Shown here: positions 26,501 to 35,231 of the stretch, one piece after another
Position numbering within the stretch: the first letter of the stretch is position 1
How the letters are laid out: each line of letters opens with the position of its first letter
Assembly (NCBI GenBank): GCA_035772735.1
Contig: JASDFA010000003.1
Span: 98,265,001-98,329,000 of the forward strand
DNA from: Datura wrightii
Taxonomy: Eukaryota > Streptophyta > Magnoliopsida > Solanales > Solanaceae
Length of the DNA stretch: 64,000 nt
Direction of reading: 5' to 3'
Program-made: the position numbers and the translations under genes
The notes under the pieces: generated by a model
What the model was told of the DNA's origin: nothing
The model's database searches: none
The model's input: the letters and a program-made list of their open reading frames with translations, nothing else

Positions 26501-29500
26501 GGACAGGCAAGCAGCAGAGTCAGGGGATTTAAGGTTAACTCAGACGTCAGCTAATGGTTCTCAATTTCCCATCTTCAATATGCTGATTATAGACTAATAT
26601 TCTGTGATGCAACTAGGGATCAAGTCAAGCACTTGAGAATAATTTTCATTCTATTTGAAGCAGTGTTTGGATTACACATAAACTGGGGCAAAAGTTGTGT
26701 GTACCCAATGAATGAAGTATCAGAGATCAAAACATTGACCAACATATTGGGTGGTAAGGTAGGCCAGTTACCTACCACTTGTCTGGGAATGTCACTGAGG
26801 GCCAAGAGCAAGTCTATAAACAACTGGAATGAAGTACTGGAGAAATGTGAGAAGAGACTAGTAAACTGGAAGAGCCAATACTTGTCCCTTGGAGACAGAC
26901 TGACCCTTATAAATAGTGTGCTTAATGCTATGCCTACTTACATGATGTCCTTATTTACTATGCCAACAAAGTTCTTCAAGAAGTTGGACATAATGAGAAG
27001 AAGTTTCCTGTGGCAAGGAAACTGTGAATCCAAGAAGTACCACTTGGTCAACTGGGACATAGTCAAAGCCAGAAAGCAGGCAGGAGGTATGGGTGTCAAG
27101 AACTTAAAAACACACAACAAGAGCCTCCTTTTGAAATGGCTGGGGAGATTTGCTTCAGAGGAACAAGGTCTATGAAAAGAGACAATCAAGTCAAGATATG
27201 GTATGGACAATGTTTGTATGACAAAGGAAGGCAACAATCCACATGGTTTGGAGTATGGAAAGAAATTAGAAAGCAGTGGCCAAGTCTATGGAGAAATACC
27301 AAGACACAAGTAGGCAATGAAGGCAAGACATCTTTCTGGTGGGATGTTTGGAATGGTTATCAGCCACTGAAGAATGCATATCCTAAGCCAACAGCAGAAT
27401 GCAACAATTCTGGGTGTGAGGGATGATCAAAGATGGAACCTTAGTTTTAGGAGAAGGTTTAATGATTGGGAAGTGGAGAGGCTACTGCAGTTTTATCTCA
27501 CTCTAGACCTATTCAAAGAATTTACCAACAGAGAGGACAAACAACTGTGGCTGGATGACAAACAAGGAAGATTCTCTGTTAAATCAGCCTACAAATACTA
27601 TAGCAATACCAACACCCAAGTCAGCCACTAGCCTTGGAAAATTATAATGGAAAACTAAAGTTCCTCACAAGGTAGTCTGCTTTGTTTGGTTGGTGGCTAG
27701 AGAAGCAATTCTGACACAAGACAATTTGACGAAAAGGGGGTACCTCTTTGCTCTAGATGTTTCTTCTGTGAATCTGAAGCTGAGATAAAAAATCATCTCT
27801 TCTTACACTGCAAGGTTATTGTACAATTATGGCAGTTCTTCACCAACAGGAGAGGAGTAAGTTGGAGCATGCCTAGAACAGTTGCTGAAGTTCTAGCATG
27901 CTGGAATAGGGATGGAAACTTGACAGGTAACAGGGAGAGATGGAAGATTGCCCCAACATGCATTTGGTGGACAATATGGAAGGAAAGGAACCAGAGATGC
28001 TTTGAAGAAAGAAGTGCAACTTTTCAAAAAATGAAAATGAACTGCTTAGTGATGTTTTAATTTTGGAGTTTAGAGGAATTCCCTCAAGAGGTAGAGGAAA
28101 TTACTAATTATGTTAGAATGTATCTGAGGGGTCTAGGTGGTATGTTTTGCTCACTGTAACTACTACTTGTAACTATTCCAGAAAGTGCACTAGTTGGTGC
28201 AGCTTTCATTGTTTAACTTATTCAAAAAAAAAGTTCCATCCATGATTTAATGGTATTGAGTTAAACAAGCTAAAAATGATCGAGATGAAAGATACAACAA
28301 ACTATGCCCTTTCAAATATAAGAGGAGCTCGAGAGAAAAGGAACTTGGGTGTGTGAGGAGGAGATGCTGAGCGGGGGAGTGCAAATAGTTGAAAGAGAAG
28401 GTTTGAAAAATAAATAGACATATAAGAGAGGAGTTTGTTTGTGAGGTGGGATCGAGACTCGCAAAGACACTTATCAACAATAGAAGAGCCTCACACAACA
28501 ATGCCAGTTGTATGAGGCATATCATAAAATTTCTCTCGTTCTATACATATTGGTATTCTTTTTAGAAGTTAGTCATAAATCTTATGGTCCCTCCATTCTA
28601 GTTTATGTGACCTTATTTCCTTTTTCGTCTGTTTTTAAAAAAATGATCCTTTTCTAAATCTGGAAACAATTTAACTTAAACTTTCAATTTTACCCTTAAT
28701 AACAAGTTTTTATAATTGCACAAATGTTATGGCATGTTTGAAACCACAACTTTCAAATGTTTGATAGCCACACAAATATTATGATATGTTTAAAACCACA
28801 CTTTTTTCAGAAGTCTTCCTTTCTTTCTTAAATGCAGTGCCTAGTCAAACAAAGTCAAATAACATGAAACGGAGAGAGTTATCGATTTTGAGCTCCTAGA
28901 AAGAATTTCTTGTGTGACAACAGGAAGTGACAATGGAAGAGGTGAACTAACATTGTAATCTCAACTACACAAGGTACTTGTGTTGCAAAAAGTTGACAAT
29001 AGTATATAATTATGGCCATATGCACGGAACTATGTTAATTTTTTCAAAAAAGATTCACATGTCACAAGAATTGATCGGAGCTATATATGGGCATATCATT
29101 AATAAAATGCATTGATTTTCATGGCCCCATAGCTTTGGTTCAATGGTAAAGGTACTATAGCACGGGATGTGGGTTGATGCACATTGCGAATCCGAATCCT
29201 GCTTTGAATCAAGTGCGATATTTAAGCGAAGAAGAGTAGAGCAAATCCATTACCCACCGAGTTTCAAAGTTGCAGATAATGATTTCTTGGATATAAAAAA
29301 AACATTGGTTGTCATGTCATTGTTTCGTGTCCTACATCTCGCGAAATGTTGTCTTCTTGTGTCTGCATCTGTGCTAGAAATGTTCATGCTCCATATACAA
29401 AATAAGACCATATAAAGGGAAATGTCTTTGTTTTCTCATTCACAACTGATGAAAAGTTGAATATGATCAGATTGCAGTAAGGGGTCATTTGGTTGCTGGT

Positions 29501-30421
29501 TCGAATTATGCAGTTATTAGTAATGTAGAGATTAGTTATGCAAGACTTAGTTATTCGGGGTTTAGTTATTCATCTATTACAATCCATGTATTAGTTATTC
29601 CATCTTCTACTCCGCATAAAATAATACATAAATTTACTCACAACTTATACATGTTTTATTTATGTGGGATTGTAAAATGATAACCGAAGACCATACCTAA
29701 TTGCTGAATTTTATACAAAGCAATTAAAAAACTACCAAACATGATATTAACTATGTTAATTTTAATACATGAATAACTTTCTTTCAAACCAGCAACCAAA
29801 CAACCCCTAAGTAACTTGCAGGCCAGAATACCTTAAGTTGGTGTCACAACCTGCTAGCTGAGGCTTTGAGCCTCTTTCCTTTTCGTCGACAGTTGGTTAA
29901 TGGAGAGGATTTGAGGACAAGGCAAGAAATATTAAGGCACAAGCAGGTTAACAGCTTGTATCATGAAATCTAGGTATACTAAAGGAGCAAGCAGAAAATT
30001 CCCTTTTTTTAACTGTTCAGTATGTATGTTGGTTCTTTTCTATTATTTTTCTTTCAACTTTTTTTACAGTATTGACATATGCTACTATGGGAACACAATT
30101 AACAATACAGTGTTTGTGAGAATTTGAACTGGATTGAACCATAATGTGTGCGTGTCAAGGAGAACTAGATTGAACCATATCTTAAGGTATTTCTGCTTGT
30201 ATTCAGGGCCAGGTGAGGCAGAAGCTGTCTTCAGGGGGAAAATATGTATCAGTAAATATCGGGCCTATTCAAGTTGTTTCCAGTGAGCAGGTATATTCTT
30301 TGGCCTTTGCACCTTGAATTTGTCAATCCATAATCCATTGTATGACATGAATGCCGTCGTCCAGGTTCAAGCTGTATACGAGGCCATGAAGAGAGATGTT
30401 AGGATGAAATACTTTCTGTAA
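14505..30421 (+). CDS. DUF493 (YbeD-like) protein, probably plastid-targeted; 5 exons
   Basis: Exons join 14505-14769, 15409-15512, 15738-15851, 30207-30290 and 30365-30421. The sum is 624 nt, 207 residues plus stop, with every intron GT-AG and the frame open throughout. An in-frame TAG at 14481 supports the start. Residues 1 to ~75 are rich in Ser, Arg and Pro with few acids (MACRTVFRTVFLKEPW start), as expected of a transit peptide. After an acidic linker and a variable strand, residues ~125-207 match the DUF493/UPF0250 (YbeD) pattern: YPTERGFTAIGTGGDDF, then SSGGKYVSVNIG, then SEQVQAVYEAM, ending VRMKYFL. This family has an ACT-like fold; its function in plants is not established and I assign no reaction. 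Intron 3 is 14.4 kb because of transposon insertions, yet the flanking sites (GTAAGG, TATTCAG) look strong. It is the only intact host gene found here. Confidence 0.88.
16241..16830. repeat. Tandem duplication, unit about 297 bp, two copies
   Basis: Copy 1 begins CTGTTCTATGCTGCTCAATT at 16241 and copy 2 begins CTGTTCTATGCTGCTCAGTT at 16538. They stay colinear, with scattered substitutions, down to GCATCTAT(G/A)CTACTGACA at about 16530 and 16830. No transposon ends or coding frame are seen. Confidence 0.85.
17191..17838. repeat. Diverged direct duplication, second copy interrupted by a MITE
   Basis: Copy A (17191-17400) and copy B (from about 17423) share AGGCCT(T/G)G, TATTG(TC)..TTGTTAAGT, GTGGTA(T/C)GAT(T/C)TGTCCCCT and GGTATAGAGAA. 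Copy B is cut at 17555 and resumes after 17803 with CTATAGTTG(A/G)GTC(A/T)GTGAGACA, matching the end of copy A. Confidence 0.7.
17556..17803. mobile_element. Stowaway-like MITE
   Basis: The left end is CTTCCTCCGTTTCAATTTGT and the right end is its near-perfect inverse (ACAAATTGAAACGGAAGGAG). It is flanked by TA on both sides (17554-17555 and 17804-17805). At 248 bp it fits the Stowaway (Tc1/mariner-derived) family. It has no coding capacity. Confidence 0.9.
18111..18633. mobile_element. MITE-like element with GGTGTCAAAT ends
   Basis: It begins GGTGTCAAATTTGACC and ends TGTCCATTTGACACC, a 10-bp terminal inverted repeat. Subterminal GGCGGGTTGG, GGCGGGT and GCCCGAAC motifs resemble non-autonomous hAT elements of dicots. 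I could not find a clean 8-bp target duplication, so the exact ends and superfamily are tentative. Confidence 0.55.
18690..19220 (+). pseudogene. Old LINE ORF2 3'-end scrap
   Basis: Short readable pieces include IPDRTVWKE...DLFTVKS near 18735-18795 and LWNTVLIAIWW followed by GDCVEGKK near 19138-19200. They correspond to the zf-RVT and terminal region of plant L1 ORF2, where the nearby larger LINE reads APTCIWWTIWKERNQ. Stops and gaps make this a decayed fragment. Confidence 0.4.
19231..20340. other. Unassigned intron sequence
   Basis: AT-rich with no coding frame that resembles a family. A GGGGTTGTTTGGCTTG stretch near 19854 resembles one arm of a Tourist-type MITE, but the matching inverted arm was not found. 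Confidence 0.3.
20341..21032 (-). repeat. Possible retrotransposon remnant with PBS-like site
   Basis: At 20922-20936 the minus strand reads ATGATATCAGAGCCA, close to the initiator-Met primer-binding sequence TGGTATCAGAGCCA. An open minus-strand frame (20869-20591, 92 residues) lies downstream of it, where a gag start would be. I do not recognise the translation as gag, and no LTR pair was found. Confidence 0.25.
21033..21200 (-). mobile_element. tRNA-derived SINE
   Basis: On the minus strand it starts near CAATGGTCTCACAGC. It has a box A-like TGGTCCACTGGTAAGAG and a box B-like AGTTGGAACC, and ends TCAGAAAAA in an A tail. A 9-bp direct repeat GTCTATTTT flanks it (21024-21032 and 21201-21209). 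No protein is encoded; it would have been moved by LINE machinery. Confidence 0.7.
21210..22559. other. Unassigned intron sequence
   Basis: I see no family match. Two overlapping frames at 21779-22045 are Phe/Ser-rich low-complexity translations of a T/C-rich strand and are unlikely to be coding. A GATCAT..TTGAT.TT(A/G)CAC..GATGTTGTAA segment occurs twice near 21605-21650 and 21670-21712. Confidence 0.3.
22626..24570 (+). pseudogene. LINE ORF1 (DUF4283-type RNA-binding protein) remnant
   Basis: The first ~230 codons (22626-23318) are open, with FSQKTMKWLCNILKEAS and a GRYISIINVQGKNRSMIIIP segment known from Solanaceae-type L1 ORF1. After the stop at 23316 the similarity continues in shifted frames: WNLQWWTSM, WIRLVGLPLQLW and IGDHCSRWV at 23470-23620. 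These are the DUF4283 landmarks. A loosely charged region runs to 24570. This protein would bind LINE RNA; at least four disruptions prevent it here. Confidence 0.7.
24578..28160 (+). pseudogene. LINE ORF2 (endonuclease-reverse transcriptase) remnant
   Basis: Endonuclease: MPMKIKIFSWNVRGLND start at 24578, VGDFN near 25000 after a frameshift, SDHSPLML near 25257. RT: KAPGSNGFTM at 25940, KLDIKKAYDHLN at 26320 and GLRQGD at 26490. The stretch between GLRQGD and the catalytic box is much shorter than usual, implying an internal deletion. The box itself reads YADY (26579-26590) instead of YADD. The thumb region 26633-27175 is well preserved (CLGMSLRAKSKS...W). A zf-RVT region follows at 27690-27830 (CFFCESEAE...NHLFLHC), and a terminal IWWTIWKERNQRCFEE at 27960. 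Several stops and frameshifts are present; it is inactive. Confidence 0.85.
28223..28231 (+). other. LINE 3' A tail
   Basis: A run of nine A following TTATTC closes the LINE homology, as expected for target-primed integration. Confidence 0.6.
28585..28879. mobile_element. Stowaway-like MITE (CTCCCTCC type), diverged
   Basis: The left end GGTCCCTCCATTCTAGTTTA and the right end CATGAAACGGAGAGAGT are imperfect inverted repeats, flanked by TA at 28583-28584 and 28880-28881. Inner arms also pair (TTATGTGAC with GTCAAATAACAT). No coding capacity. Confidence 0.7.
29124..29302 (+). mobile_element. tRNA-derived SINE
   Basis: It begins GCCCCATAGCTTTGGTTCAA. It has a box A-like TGGTTCAATGGTAAAGG and a box B-like GCGAATCCGAATCC about 40 bases later, and it ends in an A run at 29295-29302. 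The flanks CATTGATTTTCATG (29110-29123) and CATTGGTTGTCATG (29303-29316) match at 12 of 14 bases and are its target duplication. The short frame across it is not a gene. Confidence 0.75.
29481..29807. mobile_element. Tourist (PIF/Harbinger) MITE
   Basis: The ends GGGGTCATTTGGTTGCTGGTT and AACCAGCAACCAAACAACCCC are near-perfect inverted repeats. They are flanked by the 3-bp duplication TAA (29478-29480 and 29808-29810). 327 bp, no transposase. Confidence 0.9.
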
Positions 30422-30492
30422 ACTACTTTCTTTACTACCTTTGTATATAATGGCAATACCTAAGAGAGTATGTCGTTTTGTACTTTAGTTTA

Positions 30493-30530
<38 letters not shown>

Positions 30531-31082
30531 TTGAACTAAACATTCTTACTGGCATTTCTGGGAACAAGTTGTGGAGGGTAATTTATGTATTTTTCCTTTA
30601 ATGTGAGTACGAGGCCTTTAATAAGCTACTGGATGACACCTTCCAATGATATGGCGAGGGTGGATGTGCCTTTTGAACCACTGGAAAGAAAAGCTTAGTA
30701 ATACCAACCTGTGCTATGTCTTTATAGATACACTTCGTTTGCTTTTATGTGAAAAGTTGCATTGATAGTAGTACGGTTTAAAATTTGACATTTGCGGTTA
30801 ATAATAGCTTCTTTTTTTTAAAAAAAAAAAATCAAAGTCTAGAATCTTCTTTAATGATAAATAAATAAATAAATAAATTGCATAATTGTGAAATTTAGTT
30901 GATTTATCTAATCTTTCGTGTACATTTATCACAAGACAAAATAGGATTATTTTAATTCCTTTGTTCACTAGCTGATTCTACTCAAGGGCATGCGTTTCGA
31001 GCGCTCAATTGGTTTTATTAAATTTATAAGTTTATTTTTAATATATATATATATATATAGAAAAATCTTATTTTACACATAA

Positions 31083-31136
<54 letters not shown>

Positions 31137-31612
31137 ATTTTATAAAAAGATCTTATTTTACACATCACAGATGGAATGGAAAAGGGTTATTTTGTCCTAG
31201 TACTCTCACGAATAAGTTATATCTGTCATTGGTTATGTTTTTATAATATATTAGTCTCACGGCATGTATGTTCCACATGTGTACCGAGTTATGCATTATG
31301 CTTTATAAAATAATATAAATTTTATTAAATTAAAGTTTTCAATACATAATAATACGTCAAAGAATAAGGTACAAGTTTTTATGAAGAATCAATATGAATT
31401 ATGAGTGATTTGTTGTCGAGGTCAAGTTGATTATATATTATTTGAATCTATGAAGTTGGATAATCAAACATAAGAAATAGGAAAAACTTAGCGTGAAAAA
31501 ATTTGCACCCAACTAAGTTTTAACTATCTTTAAATTATAACTATTTTGCACAGTATATCACAGTTTAATAATACATTATACAAGTGACACTCATGAGTTA
31601 TAAACCTCCTAA
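30422..31612. other. 3' flank of the DUF493 gene, AT-rich with microsatellites
   Basis: The 3' UTR must start here. I cannot place the poly(A) site. Simple repeats: (TA)n at 30497-30527, (AAAT)n at 30857-30878, (TA)n at 31039-31059 and 31084-31120, then a T run to about 31136. No coding sequence is seen. Confidence 0.6.
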
Positions 31613-32107
31613 TGTCTGTTTATTGTTATAAAATTAAGTGAGAAGAATAACAATATTGAAACATATTGTAGACAAGAAATGTAGAGAGCAAGAACAATAA
31701 AGGGAGATAAAAGAGGAAAGTTTTCTTATTAGTGTATCAAATGAGATAGTCAATATCACTATTTATAGGATTACATTGAGGAATACAAAGGGTTGCCATG
31801 AACATGACATTTAACCCAGTTGAGATATGGATGAGGTGGAGGAGTTATTCTACATAATGAAGATGAGAGGTGGGAGTACTGGGAATTTATCCACACTAAT
31901 TAGATTCATACCACCCCTCCTCCCCTAAATGTCCATGCCTTAATAGATAATACACCTCGCTAAAATCTTACTAGAAAAAATTCAGTGAAGGAAAAAGAGC
32001 ACACATATCTTGTAATACGCATTGGTAGCTGCCTCATTAAAAACCTTGCAAGGAAAACCTAATGAGACAAAATTTCGACTAAGGAAAAAAGAGTACAATG
32101 CATATCA
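31613..32107 (-). repeat. Ty1/copia 3' LTR remnant
   Basis: On the minus strand this begins TGATATGCATTGTACTCTTT and contains the TTTAATGAGGCAGC stretch seen in Tork-like copia LTRs. It is preceded on that strand by an AGGGGAA polypurine tract (about 32110-32116). The outer end near 31613 is approximate and no second LTR is present. Confidence 0.55.
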
Positions 32108-32119
32108 TATTCCCCTGAT

Positions 32120-33273
32120 TAAAACATCACCTAATTCTTGTAGAAAATGTCTTTCAATCTTATAAATCAACCTTCAAATGTTGATATCGGTAGAGTCTTT
32201 ATGACCAAATCACATTTATGAAGATGTTACATCCTTGAACTCATCTCGCTATATTATTTTCTTGCTTCACGATCATTGTCATTTTTGCATGACTTGTGTA
32301 AATAGAAAATAATTGATTGCTTGGTAGAATGACATAAATATGTCAGCATCCTGTATGCAAATACATAATTTTCTTGCAATTGAATATTATGTAGATTAAA
32401 AAATCTTCCTACATTTGCATAACCAATAATCCTTTGATAATATTGGTTAGAAATAATAACTTCATACCAATATTTGGTTTCACTCAAATGTCTTCATGTA
32501 AAAGTGAAATTTTATCTTTCATGAACATTAATTAAAAAACTAATTATATTTTAGATAGTAATAGCAGGATATATAAGTTAATCAATTGTACTAAGACATG
32601 GTACTTTCTAACCATAATTTCATAAGATCGAAAATGATCTTTCTTTATATTAAGCAATCTCACAACTATTGGGGAACACAATGGAATCACTTTAAAATCT
32701 TTTAAATTCTAAAAGATTTTTCATATTAACTTCATTGTCCAAAAAGACATAACAATAACTCATTATCCGCGTTAAAGTTTTTCATGTATTGCTAGACCAA
32801 TAGAAACCTCATTGCATCCACCACAGGAGAACACATCTTCATAATATAATGCCAGGACTTTTGTGGAAAAACCTTTATGCCACAAGAATTAAGCTGTAAT
32901 TTATATCTTACGATTTTATTTTTATCATTTTACTTTCGTACAAGAATCTATTTGCACCCACTTACATTATACCTTGATTTTTGGATATAAGTCCAAATCA
33001 TCACTTTTTAAAGTTAAATAAAGTATACTTAAATTATCATCACTTTTAAGTGAAATAAAGTATACTTGAATTGTGTATTCTTATTTGAAAAATTATTTAT
33101 CTGTCCATGTTCTTTGATAAATTTAAATTCAAGATCCTGGTTACTATTTATAATATTGAATGCCACATTATACCAAAGATACCATCGATGAGCATTTTAA
33201 TTTTGATACTAATGCGACATAACTTATCGAGATCTTTTCATTCTTCATCATTTCAAATACTTGAATCATTTCC
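32120..33273 (-). pseudogene. Ty1/copia pol fragment (RNase H end)
   Basis: A 77-codon minus-strand frame at 32487-32254 aligns with the RNase H region of Tork-type copia pol: GYANVGRFF corresponds to the family's GYADAGYLS, and STKQ is conserved. The normal catalytic Asp after GYA is replaced by Asn. Sequence up to 33273 yields further weak minus-strand pieces with stops. The element is truncated where Gypsy C begins. Confidence 0.55.
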
Positions 33274-33880
33274 TGTGATGACCCATATATCATTACAAGA
33301 GAAACTGACTTAGAGCACTAGAACGGGGCTAGACCAAGGATAGAAAAAGTGTTGTGGAGTGAGCTAGTGGAAGTTGGTTGTTTTTGGGGAGCTACTGGAT
33401 ATGGGGGACCTCTTCAGCAGTAGTCTTTCCATTGCAGCGAGACCGTGGTAAAGGTCGAAGTTTCGCTGTAACTGACCGGGAAAATAACCACCGGATCCGC
33501 GGTACTGGTGTCCCGACCGCCATAGCGGGTCCGATGCAGTAGAAAGGTAATTACTGCAGTGGACAATAGGAATCAGAAAGTGGGTTTAAGTGGGATTTCT
33601 AGGGTTATGCCTCACTATTTTCAAAACACGAAATTCCAAGAGCAAACGGCGATTTCTCCCTAGAGCAGTAGGATTTCTTCTCAAAGTAAGGTGCTTGACT
33701 TGCTACCATTGTGCTTGAATATGTAAACACCTAAAAATCAATGGAAAACCTTTAATGGTGAATTTCTACCGAAGAAACCCTAGGTTGATAGAACTAGGGC
33801 TGATTCCTGGGGAACTAATGGGAGATGGTTGTGGGTTTAAAAAGGGGAAGTATGATCATTCTTCAATGTGTGGTTCCTAG
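33274..33880 (+). repeat. Gypsy C 5' LTR, part 1
   Basis: It starts TGTGATGACCC and aligns with 51579 onward (shared GAACGGGGCTAGACCA, GTTTTTGGGGAGCTACTGG). It is interrupted by a hAT element after GTTCCTAG (33873-33880). The 3' LTR has the undisturbed site with GTTCCTAG near 52200. Confidence 0.75.
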
Positions 33881-34040
33881 CAGTGTTCAGGAAAGCGGTC
33901 TCTTCATCGCTTTAAGAGTGAAGCGGCGCGAAGCGCCACAGTGTCGCTGCAGCCAATCAAAGCGAGCTCAGGTAACAGAAGCGTACGCTTCAATGGCGGA
34001 AGCTTGAAGCGACTCGAAGTGTGAAGTGCAAAGAAGCGGT
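33881..34040 (+). repeat. hAT left TIR and subterminal CGCTTC/GAAGCG cluster
   Basis: After the TIR, GAAGCG, AAGCG and CGCTT words recur about a dozen times in 160 bp. The right end (44810-44915) shows the same words. Such subterminal repeats are the usual transposase-binding sites of hAT elements. Confidence 0.7.
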
Positions 34041-34221
34041 TGCTTCTTGTTTTCTGGACTTTTAAAAGTACTATTTTAAATTAAGTAACTATCGGTAAGT
34101 TACACGAGTCCTGGACATTTCAAACTCTAGAGTTCGCGACTAGGGTTTTCTTCTTCACATCGGCCGCAACAATGTTGTCCTGCTTCTTCACATCAACTGC
34201 TTCAGGTACATTGTTTTACTT

Positions 34222-34455
34222 TTTTCTTTCTTCTTCTTCTTCTCCTACTTCAGGCTTCTTCTTTCTTCTTCTTTCTTCTTCTTCTCCTGCTTCAAGCTTC
34301 TTCTTTCTTCTTCTTCTCCTGCTTCAGGCTTCTTCTTTCTTCATCTTCTCCTACTTCAGCATAGGTTTTTGCGCAGGTTTTTTTTCTTCTTCTTCTTCTT
34401 CTTCTTCTTCTTCTTCTTCTTCTTCTTCTTCTTCTTCTTCTTCTTCTTCTTCTCT
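34222..34455 (+). repeat. (CTT)n-rich microsatellite
   Basis: An almost pure CTT run of about 70 bp (34384-34453) is preceded by 150 bp of imperfect CTT with CTCCTGCTTCAGGCTT spacers. It lies in the leader of the hAT transposase. The Ser- and Phe-rich frames across it (34172-34522, 34369-34596) are low complexity and not credible genes. Confidence 0.85.
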
Positions 34456-34657
34456 TTTCTGCTCGATTCAACTGTTTTGCTTCTGCTCTGTTTTGCTGCT
34501 GTCAATTTTCAGGAAACCTTAAAACAGAGCAACAACTGCAATTATGCTAAACTATCTTCTAGTTTGATGCTGTTTGCTGTTGCTTTGTTTTGCTGACTGC
34601 TGTGTTTTGCTGCTGTTACATTGATAGATTTTTCTTTAATCCTAACAGCTATTAAAA

Positions 34658-35231
34658 ATGGGTGACCTAGCTTGGAAATATGGGAAAAAAGTAAGTGAGA
34701 CCAATAGGACATTAGTTATATGTGTCTTTTCTGACAAGATATAACTAAAGGCGGTATCTTTCATCACAAACAACATATTATTGGTACTTATAGGGACGTC
34801 TCACGGTGTACAAAATAACCAGAGGCTGTGAGGAAAGAAATAAAAAAATATATCGAAGAAAAAAGGACCTAAAACGTCAAATGTTATATCAACCAAATGT
34901 AACTAATCTTGATGATGATGATGAAGAAATGGAAGAAGGTGAAGCTGCTGACTTGTCACTTCCTTCAAAATCACAAAAACATTCACAGAGTATATTTGCA
35001 TTAGTTTCTTCAATTTATGGATCAACCGGTATGAAAGGTCCTTTAGATTGTTACTTTCCACAGAAGTTCGGAGATGGTGCAGGGAAAAATAATAAAAAAA
35101 AGCTTGCATGATACTTCCAAGGGGATTTTGAGGGATCATGCAGTTGCGGCCTTTTCACGGTGGATGTATGATGCAAGGATCCCCTTTAATTGTGTCAATT
35201 ATACAGACACTTTTGGAGCCTTTATTGAGGC
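34658..35231 (+). pseudogene. hAT transposase, 5' part
   Basis: A short first exon (34658-34690, with DLAWKYGKK, the start of a BED-type zinc finger) ends at a GTAAGT donor. A longer piece, 34806-35111, carries a basic segment and an acidic run (DDDDEEMEEGE). A one-base shift at an A-rich run near 35090-35100 moves to the frame of 35074-35231 (LRDHAVAAFSRWMYDARIPF), typical of plant hAT transposases before the DUF659 domain. The frame stops being hAT exactly at the Athila LTR (35232). Confidence 0.75.
35227..35231. repeat. TSD of Athila-like element 1 (GAGGC)
   Basis: GAGGC here and AAGGC at 42784-42788 flank the element, matching at four of five bases. Removing the insert and one copy restores the hAT reading frame across the junction. 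Confidence 0.75.

Larger units (their letters stand above)
22560..28231 (+). mobile_element. L1-type LINE (RIL), defective, sense to the host gene
   Basis: About 5.7 kb: ORF1 (from 22626), ORF2 (24578 to ~28160), a short 3' UTR and an A tail at about 28223-28231. It lies in the same orientation as the DUF493 gene. The 5' end is uncertain; a G-rich stretch at 22585-22605 just before ORF1 may be close to it. I could not identify a target duplication. Both ORFs are broken. Confidence 0.8.
15852..30206 (+). other. Intron 3 of the DUF493 gene (14.4 kb)
   Basis: Donor GTAAGG at 15852 and acceptor TATTCAG ending at 30206. The other introns are 639, 225 and 74 bp, so this one is far out of scale. 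The excess comes from a LINE, an older LINE scrap, two SINEs, four MITE-like elements and two local duplications, listed separately. The pieces between them (15852-16240, 16831-17190, 29821-30206) are ordinary AT-rich intron with nothing recognised. Confidence 0.85.

Noticed and set aside
30497..31136. Possible scaffold or origin-like function of the (TA)n runs
   Set aside because: Simple microsatellites in a 3' flank; no further structure supports a function.
34172..34596. Serine-rich and phenylalanine-rich ORFs
   Set aside because: These are translations of a (CTT)n microsatellite in different frames.
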